This document shows positions 1 through 11,300 of a DNA stretch of 64,000 nt, in pieces (positions within the stretch are counted from its first letter, which is position 1; each line of letters opens with the position of its first letter). The notes under the pieces were generated by a model that saw only the letters and a list, made by a program, of their open reading frames with translations, ran no database searches and was not told the DNA's origin. The position numbers and the translations under genes were made by a program. Source of the DNA: Kibdelosporangium banguiense (GTDB lineage Bacteria; Actinomycetota; Actinomycetes; Mycobacteriales; Pseudonocardiaceae); assembly GCF_017876405.1 (NCBI RefSeq), contig NZ_JAGINW010000001.1:8135203-8199202 (forward strand), given 5' to 3'.

Positions 1-2
1 CA

Positions 3-959
3 CGGCCCGCGGAGATCTTCCGCGCGCTGGTCCGGGCCGGCATCCCGGCCACGGAGGGTGGGCCGGTCTCGTACTGCCTGCCCTACAGCCGGGCCCCGCT
101 GGACGAGTCGGTCCGCAACTGGGAGCACTGCTGCGAACTCCTGCTGGCCGGCGGGACCGACAACGGGACACCGCACCTGGAGACGTTCGGTGGCTGCATG
201 CTGGGCCAGCTGTGCCCGCCCAGCCAGCTCGTAGCGCTCAGCGTGCTGGAGGCGTTGTTCTTCTACCGCCTGGGTTTGCGGAGCATCTCGGTCAGCTACG
301 CACAACAGACCAACATGGCGCAGGACCAGGAGGCGGTGGCCGCGCTGCGCAAGCTGTGCGCGCGGCTGCTGCCCGAGGCTCAGTGGCATGTGGTGATCTA
401 CGCGTACATGGGCGTCTACCCGAGGACACACGACGGAGCGTTGAATCTGCTGGCCAAGGCAGCCGAGCTGGCGGTGACGACCGATTCGGAACGCCTCATC
501 GTCAAGACCGTCGCCGAGGCGCACAGGATTCCCACAGTCGCGGAGAACGTGGAGGCGCTCGAACACGCGGGGGCCGTCGCGAACGTCTCGAGCCGGGGCG
601 TCGCAGATGTCGGCGACAGCGAGGTTTACGCGGAGGCGTACGCGATCGTCGACGCTGTGCTCAACTGCGACTCAGATCTGGGTCGCGCCATGGTCGTGGC
701 GTTCAAGCGCGGTCTGATGGACGTGCCGTACTGCCTGCACCCGGACAACGCCGGACGCGCCCGCAGCTTCATCGGCACGGACGGCAGGCTCGGCTGGTCG
801 GACATCGGTTCGTTGCCGCTCAGGGGAATCACAGAGAGCAGGCGCGCCGAGACGATCACCTCGGCGAGCCTCATGTCGGCATTGTCCTACGTCCAGAACG
901 CGTGTGACGTCGAAGCGCTGGAGAAACCCATGAACGTGATAGAAGGGAAGTCGGGATGA
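3..959 (+). CDS. Glutamate mutase (methylaspartate mutase) epsilon subunit, 5' truncated
   Basis: The reading frame is open from the window edge (first whole codon at base 3), so the start codon lies outside; about 318 residues are seen of a family usually near 430-480. Recognisable blocks include GGPVSYCLPYSR, a segment with FGGCMLGQLCPPSQL, and SVSYAQQTNMAQDQEAVAAL, which match the TIM-barrel catalytic subunit of coenzyme-B12-dependent glutamate mutase. The enzyme interconverts L-glutamate and (2S,3S)-3-methylaspartate with a small B12-binding subunit, which is not in the window and probably lies upstream. In macrolactam clusters such as vicenistatin this reaction supplies the beta-amino-acid starter. 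The stop overlaps the next gene's start by 4 bases (ATGA), so the two are translationally coupled. Family assignment is firm; the pathway role is inferred from the adjacent PKS with a lone loading ACP. Confidence 0.88.
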   Translation, partial: RPAEIFRALVRAGIPATEGGPVSYCLPYSRAPLDESVRNWEHCCELLLAGGTDNGTPHLETFGGCMLGQLCPPSQLVALSVLEALFFYRLGLRSISVSYAQQTNMAQDQEAVAALRKLCARLLPEAQWHVVIYAYMGVYPRTHDGALNLLAKAAELAVTTDSERLIVKTVAEAHRIPTVAENVEALEHAGAVANVSSRGVADVGDSEVYAEAYAIVDAVLNCDSDLGRAMVVAFKRGLMDVPYCLHPDNAGRARSFIGTDGRLGWSDIGSLPLRGITESRRAETITSASLMSALSYVQNACDVEALEKPMNVIEGKSG

Positions 960-2152
960 GTGCGAAGGGCAGGGTGCGTGCCTATCCGTTCGACATGGAG
1001 GAGATCTCCGTGTCGGAGGAGTACGTGCGATTGCAGCGCGACGAGCCGATGAGCCGGGTGCAGATGCCGTTCGGTGAACAGGCGTGGCTGGCGACCAGGT
1101 ACGCCGACGTCAAACTGGTGATGACCGACGCGCGGTTCAGCCGGGAACTGGCCCAGGGCCTGGATCAGCCGCGGATGCGCCGCGAGTCGATGGGCGACGG
1201 GATCATGGGCATGGACCCGCCAGACCACAGCCGGTTGCGGCGGCTGGTCAGCAAGGCGTTCACCGCCCGCCGGATGGAACAGATGCGTGCGGGCGTGCGG
1301 GCGTTGTCCCGGCAGCTGATCGACTCGATGGTCACAGGAGGGGACACCGCTGACATTGTGGAGGATCTGGCGCGTCCGTTGCCCGTGACGGTCATCTGCG
1401 ACCTGCTCGGCGTGCCGCACGAGGATCAGCCGATCTTCCGGGAGTGGACCCAGGCGCTGGTGAACGACTCCACGGCCAAGGGTGACGTGCTTTATGTGTA
1501 CGGCAACCAGCTTGAGGAGTACGTGGCCAAGCTTGTCGCGCAGCGGCGCGAGGAGCCGACTGACGACCTGCTCGGCGCATTGGTCTACGCCAGGGACAAC
1601 GGCGACAAGCTGACCGAGACCGAGCTGATCTCCATCGCCGGTCCGGGACTGCTCACCGGTGGCGTGGAGACGGTTTCCACCGCGCTGCCCAGTTTCGTAT
1701 TCACCCTGCTGACCAACCCGGACGAGTTGGCGTTGCTGCGCAGGCGTCCGGAGCTGATGCCCACTGCGGTCGAGGAACTGCTGCGGTATGTGCCGATCAA
1801 CACAGCCGCGATGTTCGCGCGGTACGCCGCGGAGGACGTCCGGTTCGGCGATATCGTTGTCCGGGCGGGTGAGCCGGTGCTGCCCGCGCTGCACGCGGCC
1901 AATCGCGATCCCGAGGTCTTCAATGACCCGGAACGGATCGATCTGACGCGGAGTCCCAACCCGCACATGGCCTTCGGGCACGGCCCACATCACTGCATCG
2001 GGGCCCAGCTGGCGCGCCTGGAGTTGCAGGAGGCGCTGTCGGAGCTGCTTGAGCGGTTCCCGAACATGCGTCTGGCCGACGGCCGGGAAGGCGTGAAATG
2101 GGAGTTCGGCGTGATCGTCCGCGGTCCGTCGGAACTGCGAATCTCCTGGTGA
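956..2152 (+). CDS. Cytochrome P450 monooxygenase
   Basis: A soluble bacterial class I P450 of 398 residues, the usual length. Visible motifs are the I-helix GGVET (residues 235-239), the ExxR pair in EELLR (Glu274, Arg277) and the haem-binding loop FGHGPHHCIG (340-349, ligand Cys347). Near the N-terminus GIMGMDPPDHSRLRRLVSKAF is the typical C-helix region. The start overlaps the glutamate mutase stop (ATGA) and is preceded by a GGGAAG-like ribosome site. Its place between starter supply and the first PKS suggests late oxidation of the polyketide, probably a hydroxylation, but the substrate cannot be read from sequence. Ferredoxin and reductase partners are not encoded here. Confidence 0.93.
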   Translation: MSAKGRVRAYPFDMEEISVSEEYVRLQRDEPMSRVQMPFGEQAWLATRYADVKLVMTDARFSRELAQGLDQPRMRRESMGDGIMGMDPPDHSRLRRLVSKAFTARRMEQMRAGVRALSRQLIDSMVTGGDTADIVEDLARPLPVTVICDLLGVPHEDQPIFREWTQALVNDSTAKGDVLYVYGNQLEEYVAKLVAQRREEPTDDLLGALVYARDNGDKLTETELISIAGPGLLTGGVETVSTALPSFVFTLLTNPDELALLRRRPELMPTAVEELLRYVPINTAAMFARYAAEDVRFGDIVVRAGEPVLPALHAANRDPEVFNDPERIDLTRSPNPHMAFGHGPHHCIGAQLARLELQEALSELLERFPNMRLADGREGVKWEFGVIVRGPSELRISW

Positions 2153-2306
2153 GAATGTCGGAGTCCTTTGTAGAGATATCCCAGGCCACGTGACCGCCCC
2201 CTAGTTTCGGCTGGTGGCCGGTTTCAGGGGGTGGCCGTGCCGGATTCGGCACCTAGAGTCGGTCACACAACAGTGAATGCTGCCTTGCAGAGCGGTGGAG
2301 TGCGGA
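2153..2306 (+). promoter_or_regulatory. Promoter region of PKS-A
   Basis: The gap between the P450 stop and the chosen PKS-A start holds CCCCCT (2197-2202) and AGGGGG (2226-2231) as an inverted pair. CAGGGG (from 2225) lies exactly 29 bases upstream of TAGAGT (2254-2259), a possible -10 hexamer. The same box-to-hexamer distance is seen before the glycosyltransferase and PKS-D. A small dyad, GTGCCG (2237-2242) with CGGCAC (2247-2252), sits between them. Reading this as an activator box is inference. Confidence 0.5.
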
Positions 2307-5300
2307 ATGCGCGAATTTGAGATGGCACCGTCCGAGCCTTCCGGCAAGGGGGGCGAACCGCGTGACGGATCGAACGAGGAATCCGCGTTCGCGCGACTGC
2401 TGACCCAGCTGCCGGCGGCTGAGCGGGCGGCGTACCTGACCGATCTCGTACACGACGCCACTTTGGCCGCCCTGCGGGCGGTCCTGCCCGAGGTGCCCGC
2501 CGCGGTGGACACCGCGAAGGCCTTCCAGGAACTGGGTTTCGACTCGCTGGCCGCGGTGGAGCTGCACGCCAGGCTGACCGAGGACAGTGGCCTGGACCTT
2601 CCGGTCACGCTCGCGTTCGACTATCCGACACCGGTCGCGGTGGCGAGATACCTGCACACCTTGGTCTTCGGTGAGGCAGCCGAGGACGAGGTCGTCCCGG
2701 TCACGGGAGACGCCGCCGACGAGCCGATCGCGATCGTGGGCATCGGCTGCCGCTTCCCCGGTGGCGCGGCGTCGCCGGAACAGCTGTGGCAGTTGGTGAT
2801 GGACGAGGTACACACCAGCTCCCCGTTCCCCACCAACCGCGGGTGGGACCTGGACGGGTTGTTCGACCCGGATCCGGACAAGCCCGGTAGCACTTACGTG
2901 CAGACCGGCGGATTCCTGCCGGACGCGAGCGCGTTCGACGCGGAGTTCTTCGGTATCGCACCGCGTGAGGCGTCCGCGATGGACCCACAGCAACGCCTGA
3001 TCCTGGAGACCTCATGGGAGGCCCTGGAGCGCGCGGCGATCGACCCCACTATCCTGCGTGGCACCGGGACAGGCGTGTTCATCGGTGCTGAGGCCCAGGA
3101 GTACGGGCCGCGGCTGCACGAAGCACCTGACGGCATGGACGGCTATCTGCTGACGGGCAACGCGCCGAGCGTGATCGCCGGTCGTGTGGCGTACGCACTG
3201 GGCCTTGAAGGTCCGACGCTGACTGTGGACACCGCGTGCTCTGGTTCGCTTGTCGCGATTCACCTTGCGGTGGCGGCACTTCGCCGTGGTGAGTGCCCGC
3301 TTGCCTTGGCCGGTGGTGTGTCGGTGATGGGCGCTCCTGGCGTGTTCACGTCCTTCGGTCGGCAGCGTGGCCTTGCCGAGGATGGCCGGTGCAAGGCATT
3401 TGCCGGCGCGGCCGACGGCACCGCGTTCGCCGAGGGCGTCGGTGTTCTTGTGCTGGAACGGCTGTCGGACGCGGTCCGTAACGGGCACACCGTGCTCGCG
3501 GTCGTGCGCGGTTCGGCGATCAACTCCGACGGCGCCTCCAACGGCCTGACGGCTCCGAACGGCCCTTCGCAGCAACGTGTCATCCGTAAGGCACTGGCCG
3601 ACGCCGGGCTCAATGCGTCCGATGTGGACGCTGTCGAGGCGCACGGTACCGGTACCCGCCTCGGTGACCCGATCGAGGCACAGGCACTGCTGGCCACCTA
3701 CGGTCAGGACCGTGAGCAGCCGCTGCTGCTCGGCTCGATCAAGTCGAACATCGGGCACACCCAGGCCGCGGCCGGGGTCGCCGGTGTGATCAAGATGGTG
3801 ATGGCCGTCAACCACGGCCTGATGCCCAGGACTTTGCACGTCGACGCCCCTACACCGCATGTCGACTGGAACGCCGGCGATGTGGAGCTGGTCACCGAGA
3901 CGCGGACATGGCCCGACGGCGAGCACCCGCGGCGAGCCGGTATTTCCTCGTTCGGGGTCAGCGGCACCAATGCCCACGTGATCATCGAGCAGGCGCCGCC
4001 GGTTGACGAGCAGGACGCCCCAGAGCCCGCGGACACTGAATTTGTTGTGCCCCTGGTGCTCTCGGCACGCAGCGAGCAGGCACTGCGCGCGCAGGCCGGA
4101 AAGCTGCGCTCCGCCCTGGACGAATCCACCGATGTCACTGACATCGCTTTCTCGCTCGCGACTACCAGGGCGGCGCACCAGCACCGGGCCGTCGTGGTCG
4201 CCGGTGACACCGCAGAAGCTTTGCGTGGCCTGGAAATGCTGACCGGGGAACAGGCCGGCGGCCCAGTCGTGACCGGGTCGCCGGCTCCGGGCAAGCTGGC
4301 CGTGTTGTTCACCGGCCAGGGATCGCAGCGACTGGCCATGGGCCGTGAGCTCTACCTTGCCTACCCCGTGTTCGCCGACGTGCTCGACGAGGCGTTGGAC
4401 TATCTGGACGTGCAACTGGACCAGCCGTTACGGGACGTGCTGTTCGGTACCGACGCCGAGGAACTCGCCGAGACCCAGTACACCCAGTGTGCGCTGTTCG
4501 CGGTCGAGGTCGCCCTGATGCGCCTGTTGCAGTCGTGGGGCGTCAAACCGGATGTGCTGCTGGGCCACTCGGTCGGCGAGCTTGCCGCCGCGCACATCGC
4601 TGGCGTGTGGTCGCTTGATGACGCGTGCATGATCGTCGCCGCACGCGGACGGTTGATGCAGGCGTTGCCGGAAGGCGGCGCGATGGTCGCCATCTCGGCG
4701 ACCGAGGACGAACTCACCCCGCTGGTCGACGAGAAGGCGACCATCGCGGCGATCAACGGACCCAACTCGGTCGTGATCTCCGGCGAAGAGGCCAGGGTGC
4801 TCGAGCTGGCCTCGGTGTTCGAACAGCAGGGCCGCAAGACCACGCGGCTGCGCGTGTCGCACGCGTTCCACTCGCCGCTGATGGAGCCGATGCTGGCCGA
4901 GTTCCGCCAGATTCTGCGCGCGGCGGACTTCTCGGCGCCACGCATCCCGGTGGTGTCCAACGTGACCGGCCGGATCGCCACGGACGAAGAGCTGCGCTCG
5001 CCGGGGTACTGGCTGTGGCACGTGCGCCGGCCTGTCCGGTTCGCTGACGGCGTCGCCACGCTGGTCAAGATGGGCGTCACCACAGCGATCGAGGCAGGCC
5101 CGGACGCAGTGCTGTCGGTGATGGCCGCCAACTGCCTGCAGGACAACGAGGACATTGCTTTCGTTCCGGCGTTGCGCCGTGACCACGCCGAGCAGAACGC
5201 AATTGTCTCCGCACTGGGCAAGCTGCACACCCGCGGGATCCCCGTGGCCTGGGACGCGTTCTTCGGCACCCGGGGACGGCGGGTCGATCTACCGACGTAT

Positions 5301-8300
5301 GCCTTCCAACGCAAGCACTTCTGGCTGACCGCACCGACCGGCCGGGCGGACGCCGCCGGGTTCGGGCAGGTCGCCTCGGAGCACCCGCTGCTGGCGGCCG
5401 CGATCAGGCTGGCCGACAACGACGGGCTGGTGCTGACCGGCCGGGCCGACCTCAAATCACACCCCTGGCTGGCTGACCACACCATCGCTGGTTCGGTCGT
5501 CCTGCCAGGCACCGCGTTCGTCGAGATGGCTCTGCACGCGGCCACGCACGTCGGATGCGACGAGGTGGACGAGTTGACGTTGGCGGCAACGCTTGTGCTG
5601 CCCACGACCGGTGGCGTCGCTCTGCAGGTGACTGTGAGCGCCGCCGAGGACGGCCGTCGTTCGATCGAGTTCTTCTCGCGGCCCGAGCAGGATGAGGACG
5701 CAACGTGGACTCGGCACGCCACCGGTGTGCTGGTGGCCGGTGCGGATGTCACGCCGACGGGGGTGGGCCAGTGGCCGCCCACCAAGGCAAAGGTCGTGGC
5801 GACCGCTGAGCTGTATGAGGAGCTGGCGAGCCAGGGGTACGATTACGGCCCGTTGTTCCGAGGCCTGCGTACCGCGTGGCGGCGGGGCAACGTGGTCTTC
5901 GCCGATGTCGAGTTGCCACAGGCGGACAAGGACAACACGTTCGGCATCCACCCGGCACTGCTCGACGCGGTGCTGCACGCCACCGACTTCGCGCCCGGTG
6001 AGGCTCGCGAGGCCGACGAGATCAGGCTGCCGTTCGCGTGGACGGGTGTGCGCCTGCATGCCAGTGGCGCCACCAAGGTCCGTGTGCGGATCACCTCGCC
6101 GTCGAGCGGCGGCGTGACGCTGGACATCGCCGACAGCACCGGCGCCCCAGTGCTGACAGTGGGATCGTTCCGGTCCCGTCCGGTCCGCACGGCTGAACTG
6201 GCCGCCTCAGCGGACGACTTGCTGTACGGCATCGAGTGGCACCCAGTGACCACGTCCGCCAGCCCTTCGCCTGCGGACGTGACCGTGTTCACTGTCGAGC
6301 CCACTTCGGTTGGTGAGACGACTCGCCGGGTGCTTGCGGCACTGCAGGAGTGGCTGGCCGGGGGCCCGGCCGAGGAAGCCAAGTTCGTCGTGATCACGCC
6401 TGGCGGGCTGGCTGCCGCGCCGGTACGCGGGCTGATGCGTTCCGCCCAGGCTGAGCACCCGGGCCGGTTTGTGCTGATCGAGGGCGATGGGTCGGCTGAC
6501 CTCCTGGAGACCGCGCTGGCCTCGGGAGAATCGGAGTTGCGCATCGACGGCCAGACCATTCTGGCGCCGCGGATGGCCCGACTGCGGACCTCAGCCGACC
6601 AGCCGGCCTGGAACGCAGCCGGTACGGTGTTGGTGACCGGTGGCACAGGCGGTCTCGGCGCTCACGTCGCCCGGCACTTGGTGACCGTGCACGGTATCCA
6701 GCACTTGTTGCTGGTCAGCAGGCGTGGCACCGACGCGCCAGGCGCGGCTGACCTGGTCGACGGGTTGGCTGCGAACGGTGCCAGCGTGACGGTCGTTGCG
6801 GCTGATGTCGCTGACGCCGACGCGATTTCCGCCGTGCTGCGGCAGATCCCGGCCGAGCATCCGCTGACCGGAGTGGTGCACACCGCCGGTGTGCTGGACG
6901 ACGCGACGATCGAGACCCTCACGGCCGGGCAGGTCGACACCGTCCTGGCTCCGAAGGTCGATGGCGCGTGGGCGTTGCACGAGCAGACCAAGGACCTCGA
7001 CCTGACCGCGTTCGTGCTGTTCTCCTCCGCGGCTGGTCTCGTCGACGGTGCGGGACAGGGCAACTACGCGGCAGCGAACACCTACCTCGACGAACTGGCC
7101 GCCCATCGCCACACGCTCGGCCTGCCTGCGACCTCCTTGGCCTGGGGCCTGTGGCTCGACGCGGGCGGCATGGGCGCCAACTTGTCCGATGTGGACAGGC
7201 GACGCATTGATCGGCTCGGTCTCGCACCGCTGACGGTCACCGAAAGCCTTGCCGCCCTTGATGCGGCGGTCGCCTCTGGTGAGCCGGCGGTCATTCCGGT
7301 CCGGGTCGACCGGGCTGCGTTGCGGTCCCGTGGCGACCAACTGCCCGCTGTGCTGCGGGGCCTGGCGCCGACGCAGATCCGACGGGCAACGCAGGCCCTG
7401 GGTGACGCTTCACCAGCCCAACTGTTCGCCGACGGTCTCTCCGGGCTGTCCGAAGATGACCGGACTCGTGCCGTGCTCGACCTCGTCCGTACGCATGTGG
7501 CCGGGGTGCTGGGGCACGATGGGCAGGAGTCGATCAGCCCGACCCGGCCGTTCGGTGAGATCGGGTTCGACTCCCTGGCCGCGGTGGAGTTACGCAACAT
7601 CCTCGATTCGGTGACGGGGCTCCGGCTGGGTGCCACGGTGATCTTCGACTACCCGAGCCCGCGGGCGCTGGCCGACCACATCCTGGCGAAGCTGGACGGC
7701 GTCACCCCGGTCGCGCTGACGAGTACCGCGACCCTGGCCGACCCGGAGGAGCCGATCGCTATCGTCGGCATCGGCTGCCGCTACCCGGGCGGGATCGGCA
7801 CACCGGAGGACCTGTGGCGGCTGGTCGCCGAGGGCACGGAGACGATCAGCACCTTCCCGGCCGACCGCGGCTGGGACGTCGAGGCGATCTACGACCCGGA
7901 GCCCGGCAAGCCCGGCCACAGCTACGTCAAGCACGGCGCCTTCCTGCATGACGCGGCCGAGTTCGACGCGGACTTCTTCGAGATCAGCCCACGTGAGGCG
8001 CAGGCCATGGACCCGCAGCAGCGGTTGCTGCTGGAGGTGTCGTGGGAGGCGTTCGAGCGGGCCGGCATCGACCCGGTCGCCTTGCGGGGCAGCGCGACCG
8101 GCGTGTTCGCCGGCGTGATGTACCACGACTGGGGCACCCGTCTGGGTACGGTGTCCGACGACATCGCCGGTTACCTCGGCAACGGCAGCCTGGCCAGTGT
8201 CGTGTCCGGCCGGATCTCCTACGCGCTCGGTCTTGAGGGACCGACCGTCACCGTCGACACGGCTTGCTCCTCGTCGCTGGTGGCGTTGCACTGGGCGATC

Positions 8301-11300
8301 CAGGCGCTGCGTCGCGGTGAGTGCAACCTGGCACTGGCCGGTGGTGTGACCGTGATGTCCACTCCGGACACATTCATCGACTTCAGCCGGCAGCGCGGGC
8401 TGTCCGCGGACGGCCGTTGCAAGTCGTTCGCCGACGCGGCGGACGGTACCGGTTGGGGCGAGGGCGCGGGCATGTTGCTCGTCGAGCGGCTGTCCGACGC
8501 GCAGCGCAACGGGCACCCGGTGCTCGCGGTGGTGCGCGGATCGGCGGTCAACCACGACGGCGCATCCAACGGGCTGACCGCCCCGAACGGCCCTTCCCAG
8601 CAACGTGTCATTGCCACGGCGTTGGCCGACGGTGGCCTTCGTCCATCCGATGTGGACGCTGTTGAGGGGCATGGCACCGGCACCACGCTCGGCGACCCGA
8701 TCGAGGCGCAGGCCCTGCTGGCCACCTACGGACAGGACCGGCCCGAGGACCGCCCGCTGTGGCTCGGCTCGATCAAGTCGAACATGGGGCACACGCAGGC
8801 CGCAGCCGGTGTCGCGGGTGTCATCAAGATGGTCATGGCGATGCGGAACAACTCGCTGCCACGGACCCTGCACGTCGACCAGCCGTCCACTGTGGTCGAC
8901 TGGACCGCAGGTGCGGTGCGGCTGCTGACCGAGCCGCAGGACTGGATCGAGAATGGTCACCCGCGTCGCGCCGGGGTCTCGTCGTTCGGTATCAGCGGCA
9001 CCAACGCGCACGTGATCGTGGAGCAGGCACCTCATGTGGAGGTAGCGTCCCAACACGAAACCGGGCCCGCTGTCGTGCCGGTCGCGCTGTCCGGTCGTAG
9101 CCCGGCCGCGTTGCGCGGCCAGGCGGCACGGATGAGGGCTTTCCTTGACGAGCAAGGCGATGCGGACCTCAACGAGCTCGCCCGTTCGCTGGTGGTCACC
9201 CGGGCTGCTTTGGAACACCGCGCGGTGATCGTTGCCGGCGACAGGGACGAGCTGGTCAGAGGACTGGCGGCCGTCGAGGCAGGCGAGCAGTCGCCCGACG
9301 TGGTCACCGGCTTCGCGAACGCCGATGAGGACGGCAAGATCGCGTTCCTGTTCTCTGGACAGGGGGCACAGCGGGTCGGCATGGGCCGTGAGCTGCATGC
9401 GGCATACCCGGCGTTCGCCGAGGCGTTCGACGCGGTGTGCGCGCAGATGGACCCGCTGCTGGAAGTGCCGTTGCGGGATGTCGTTTTCGGTGCCACAGGA
9501 CCGGCTGAACGCGGCCTGCTCGACCAGACGGAGTACACCCAGTGTGCTTTGTTCGCCATCGAGGTCGCCCTGTTCCGGCTGGTCGAGTCGTGGGGGATCA
9601 AGCCCGACCTGCTTGCCGGTCACTCGGTCGGCGAGTTGGCCGCCGCGCATGTCGCTGGTGTGCTCTCGTTGCCGGACGCCTGCACGTTGGTGGCCGCGCG
9701 TGGCCGTCTGATGGCCGGTCTTCCCGAGCCACACGGCACGATGGTCGCCATCGGACTTCCCGAGCAGGAAGTGCGCGACCTGCTGCGTGGCCACGAAGAC
9801 GTGGTCGGCATCGCCGCGATCAACGGCCCTTCCTCAGTGGTGATCTCCGGTGTGGAGGAGATCGTCGACCAGATCGAGGAGGCCGTGCGCACGCTCGGCC
9901 ACCGGACGCGCCGGCTGCAGGTCAGCCACGCGTTCCATTCCCCCGTAATGGATCCGATGCTGGCCGGGTTCGGCGAGATCGTCGCCGGGCTGTCCTTCGC
10001 GCCGCCGAGGATCCCGATCGTGTCGTGTGTGACCGGGCAGCCGGCTACCGGTGAGCAACTGTGCTCGCCGGAGTACTGGGTCACCCATGTCAGGGAGACA
10101 GTCCGGTTCAGCGATGCCGTCCGTGCGCTGGAAGCTGGCGGTGCGCGTACGTTCGTCGAGCTCGGGCCGGACAACGTTCTGGCTGTGCTCGGCCAGCAGA
10201 GCACGACGATGCCCGACCAGACTGTGTTCGTCGCGGTGGGGCGTCGTGACCGCGAGGAAGTGCGTACCGCGCTCGCCGCGGTCGGGAAGCTGCACGCCCG
10301 CGGCGTCAAGCCCGACTGGACGGCCCTGCTCGGTGACGGCCCGACCCGTCTGGACCTGCCGACATATGCCTTCCAGCACAAGCACTACTGGCTGCACGCG
10401 GCGCCGTCGAGCGATGTGGCCGGAGTCGGCCAGCAACCCGCCGGGCACCCGATGCTGGGCGCTGTGGTGTCGCTGCCCGGTTCGGACTCGACCGTGCTGA
10501 CCGGCAGGTTGTCCGTGGAGACCCAGCCGTGGATCGCCGACCACGTGGTCAAGGGCGGCATCCTGTTGCCGGGTACCGGATTCCTCGAGCTTGCGATCAA
10601 GGCGGGCGACCAGGTCGGTTGTCCCACAGTCGAAGAGCTGACCCTGCACGCGCCGCTCATCCTGCCGGCGTCCGGGGGAGTAGCACTGCAGGTCACCGTC
10701 GGCGCCTTGACCGGCGATCGTCGGCCGATCTCAGTGTTCTCGCGCCGGACCGACGCGGCCGACGACGCGGAATGGACTCAGCACGCCGCCGGTTTCGTGT
10801 CCTCGGCGCAGCGGCCCGAGCCGGCTGGGCTCACGGAATGGCCGCCTCCTGGGGCCACGGTCATCCCCGTCGACAATGCCTACGACCTGCTCAACGAGCG
10901 TGGCTACGGCTACGGCCCGGCGTTCCAGGGAATGCACGCCGCATGGCGACGCGGCAACGAGGTGTTCGCCGAGGTGACGCTGCCAGAGCCGACGGCGCGG
11001 ACAGCGTCGTCGTTCGGCCTGCACCCGGCCCTGCTCGATACCGCGATGCACGCCGACCTCCTTGGCGACCCGGACGGCGCGACGCTGCTTCCGTTTGTCT
11101 GGAACGGTGTGACGCTGCACGCGGTCGGAGCGTCGGTGCTGCGCGTGCGAATCGTGAGGGTGGACGGCGATGAAGTGTCCGCGATCGAGGTTGCTGACAG
11201 CGAAGGCCGCCCGGTGGCGACCATCGAGTCCCTGGTGTCCCGGCCGGTTCAGCGCGACCTCGCACAGCAACGTGACTCCGGTGGCTCGCTGCTGCGGGTC

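Noticed and set aside
887..1993. Long open frames antisense to the P450 and to the PKS genes
   Set aside because: They mirror GC-rich codon bias of the real genes, have low-complexity Arg/Gly/Ala/His content and no recognisable domains.
2277..2306. Earlier in-frame ATG (2277) as PKS-A start
   Set aside because: No ribosome site precedes it, whereas GGTGGAG stands six bases before ATG 2307.
8660..8710. KS2 with EGHGTGT instead of EAHGTGT as an inactive KS
   Set aside because: The catalytic His is kept and the Ala-to-Gly change is next to it; the same form occurs in module 9, so activity is likely.
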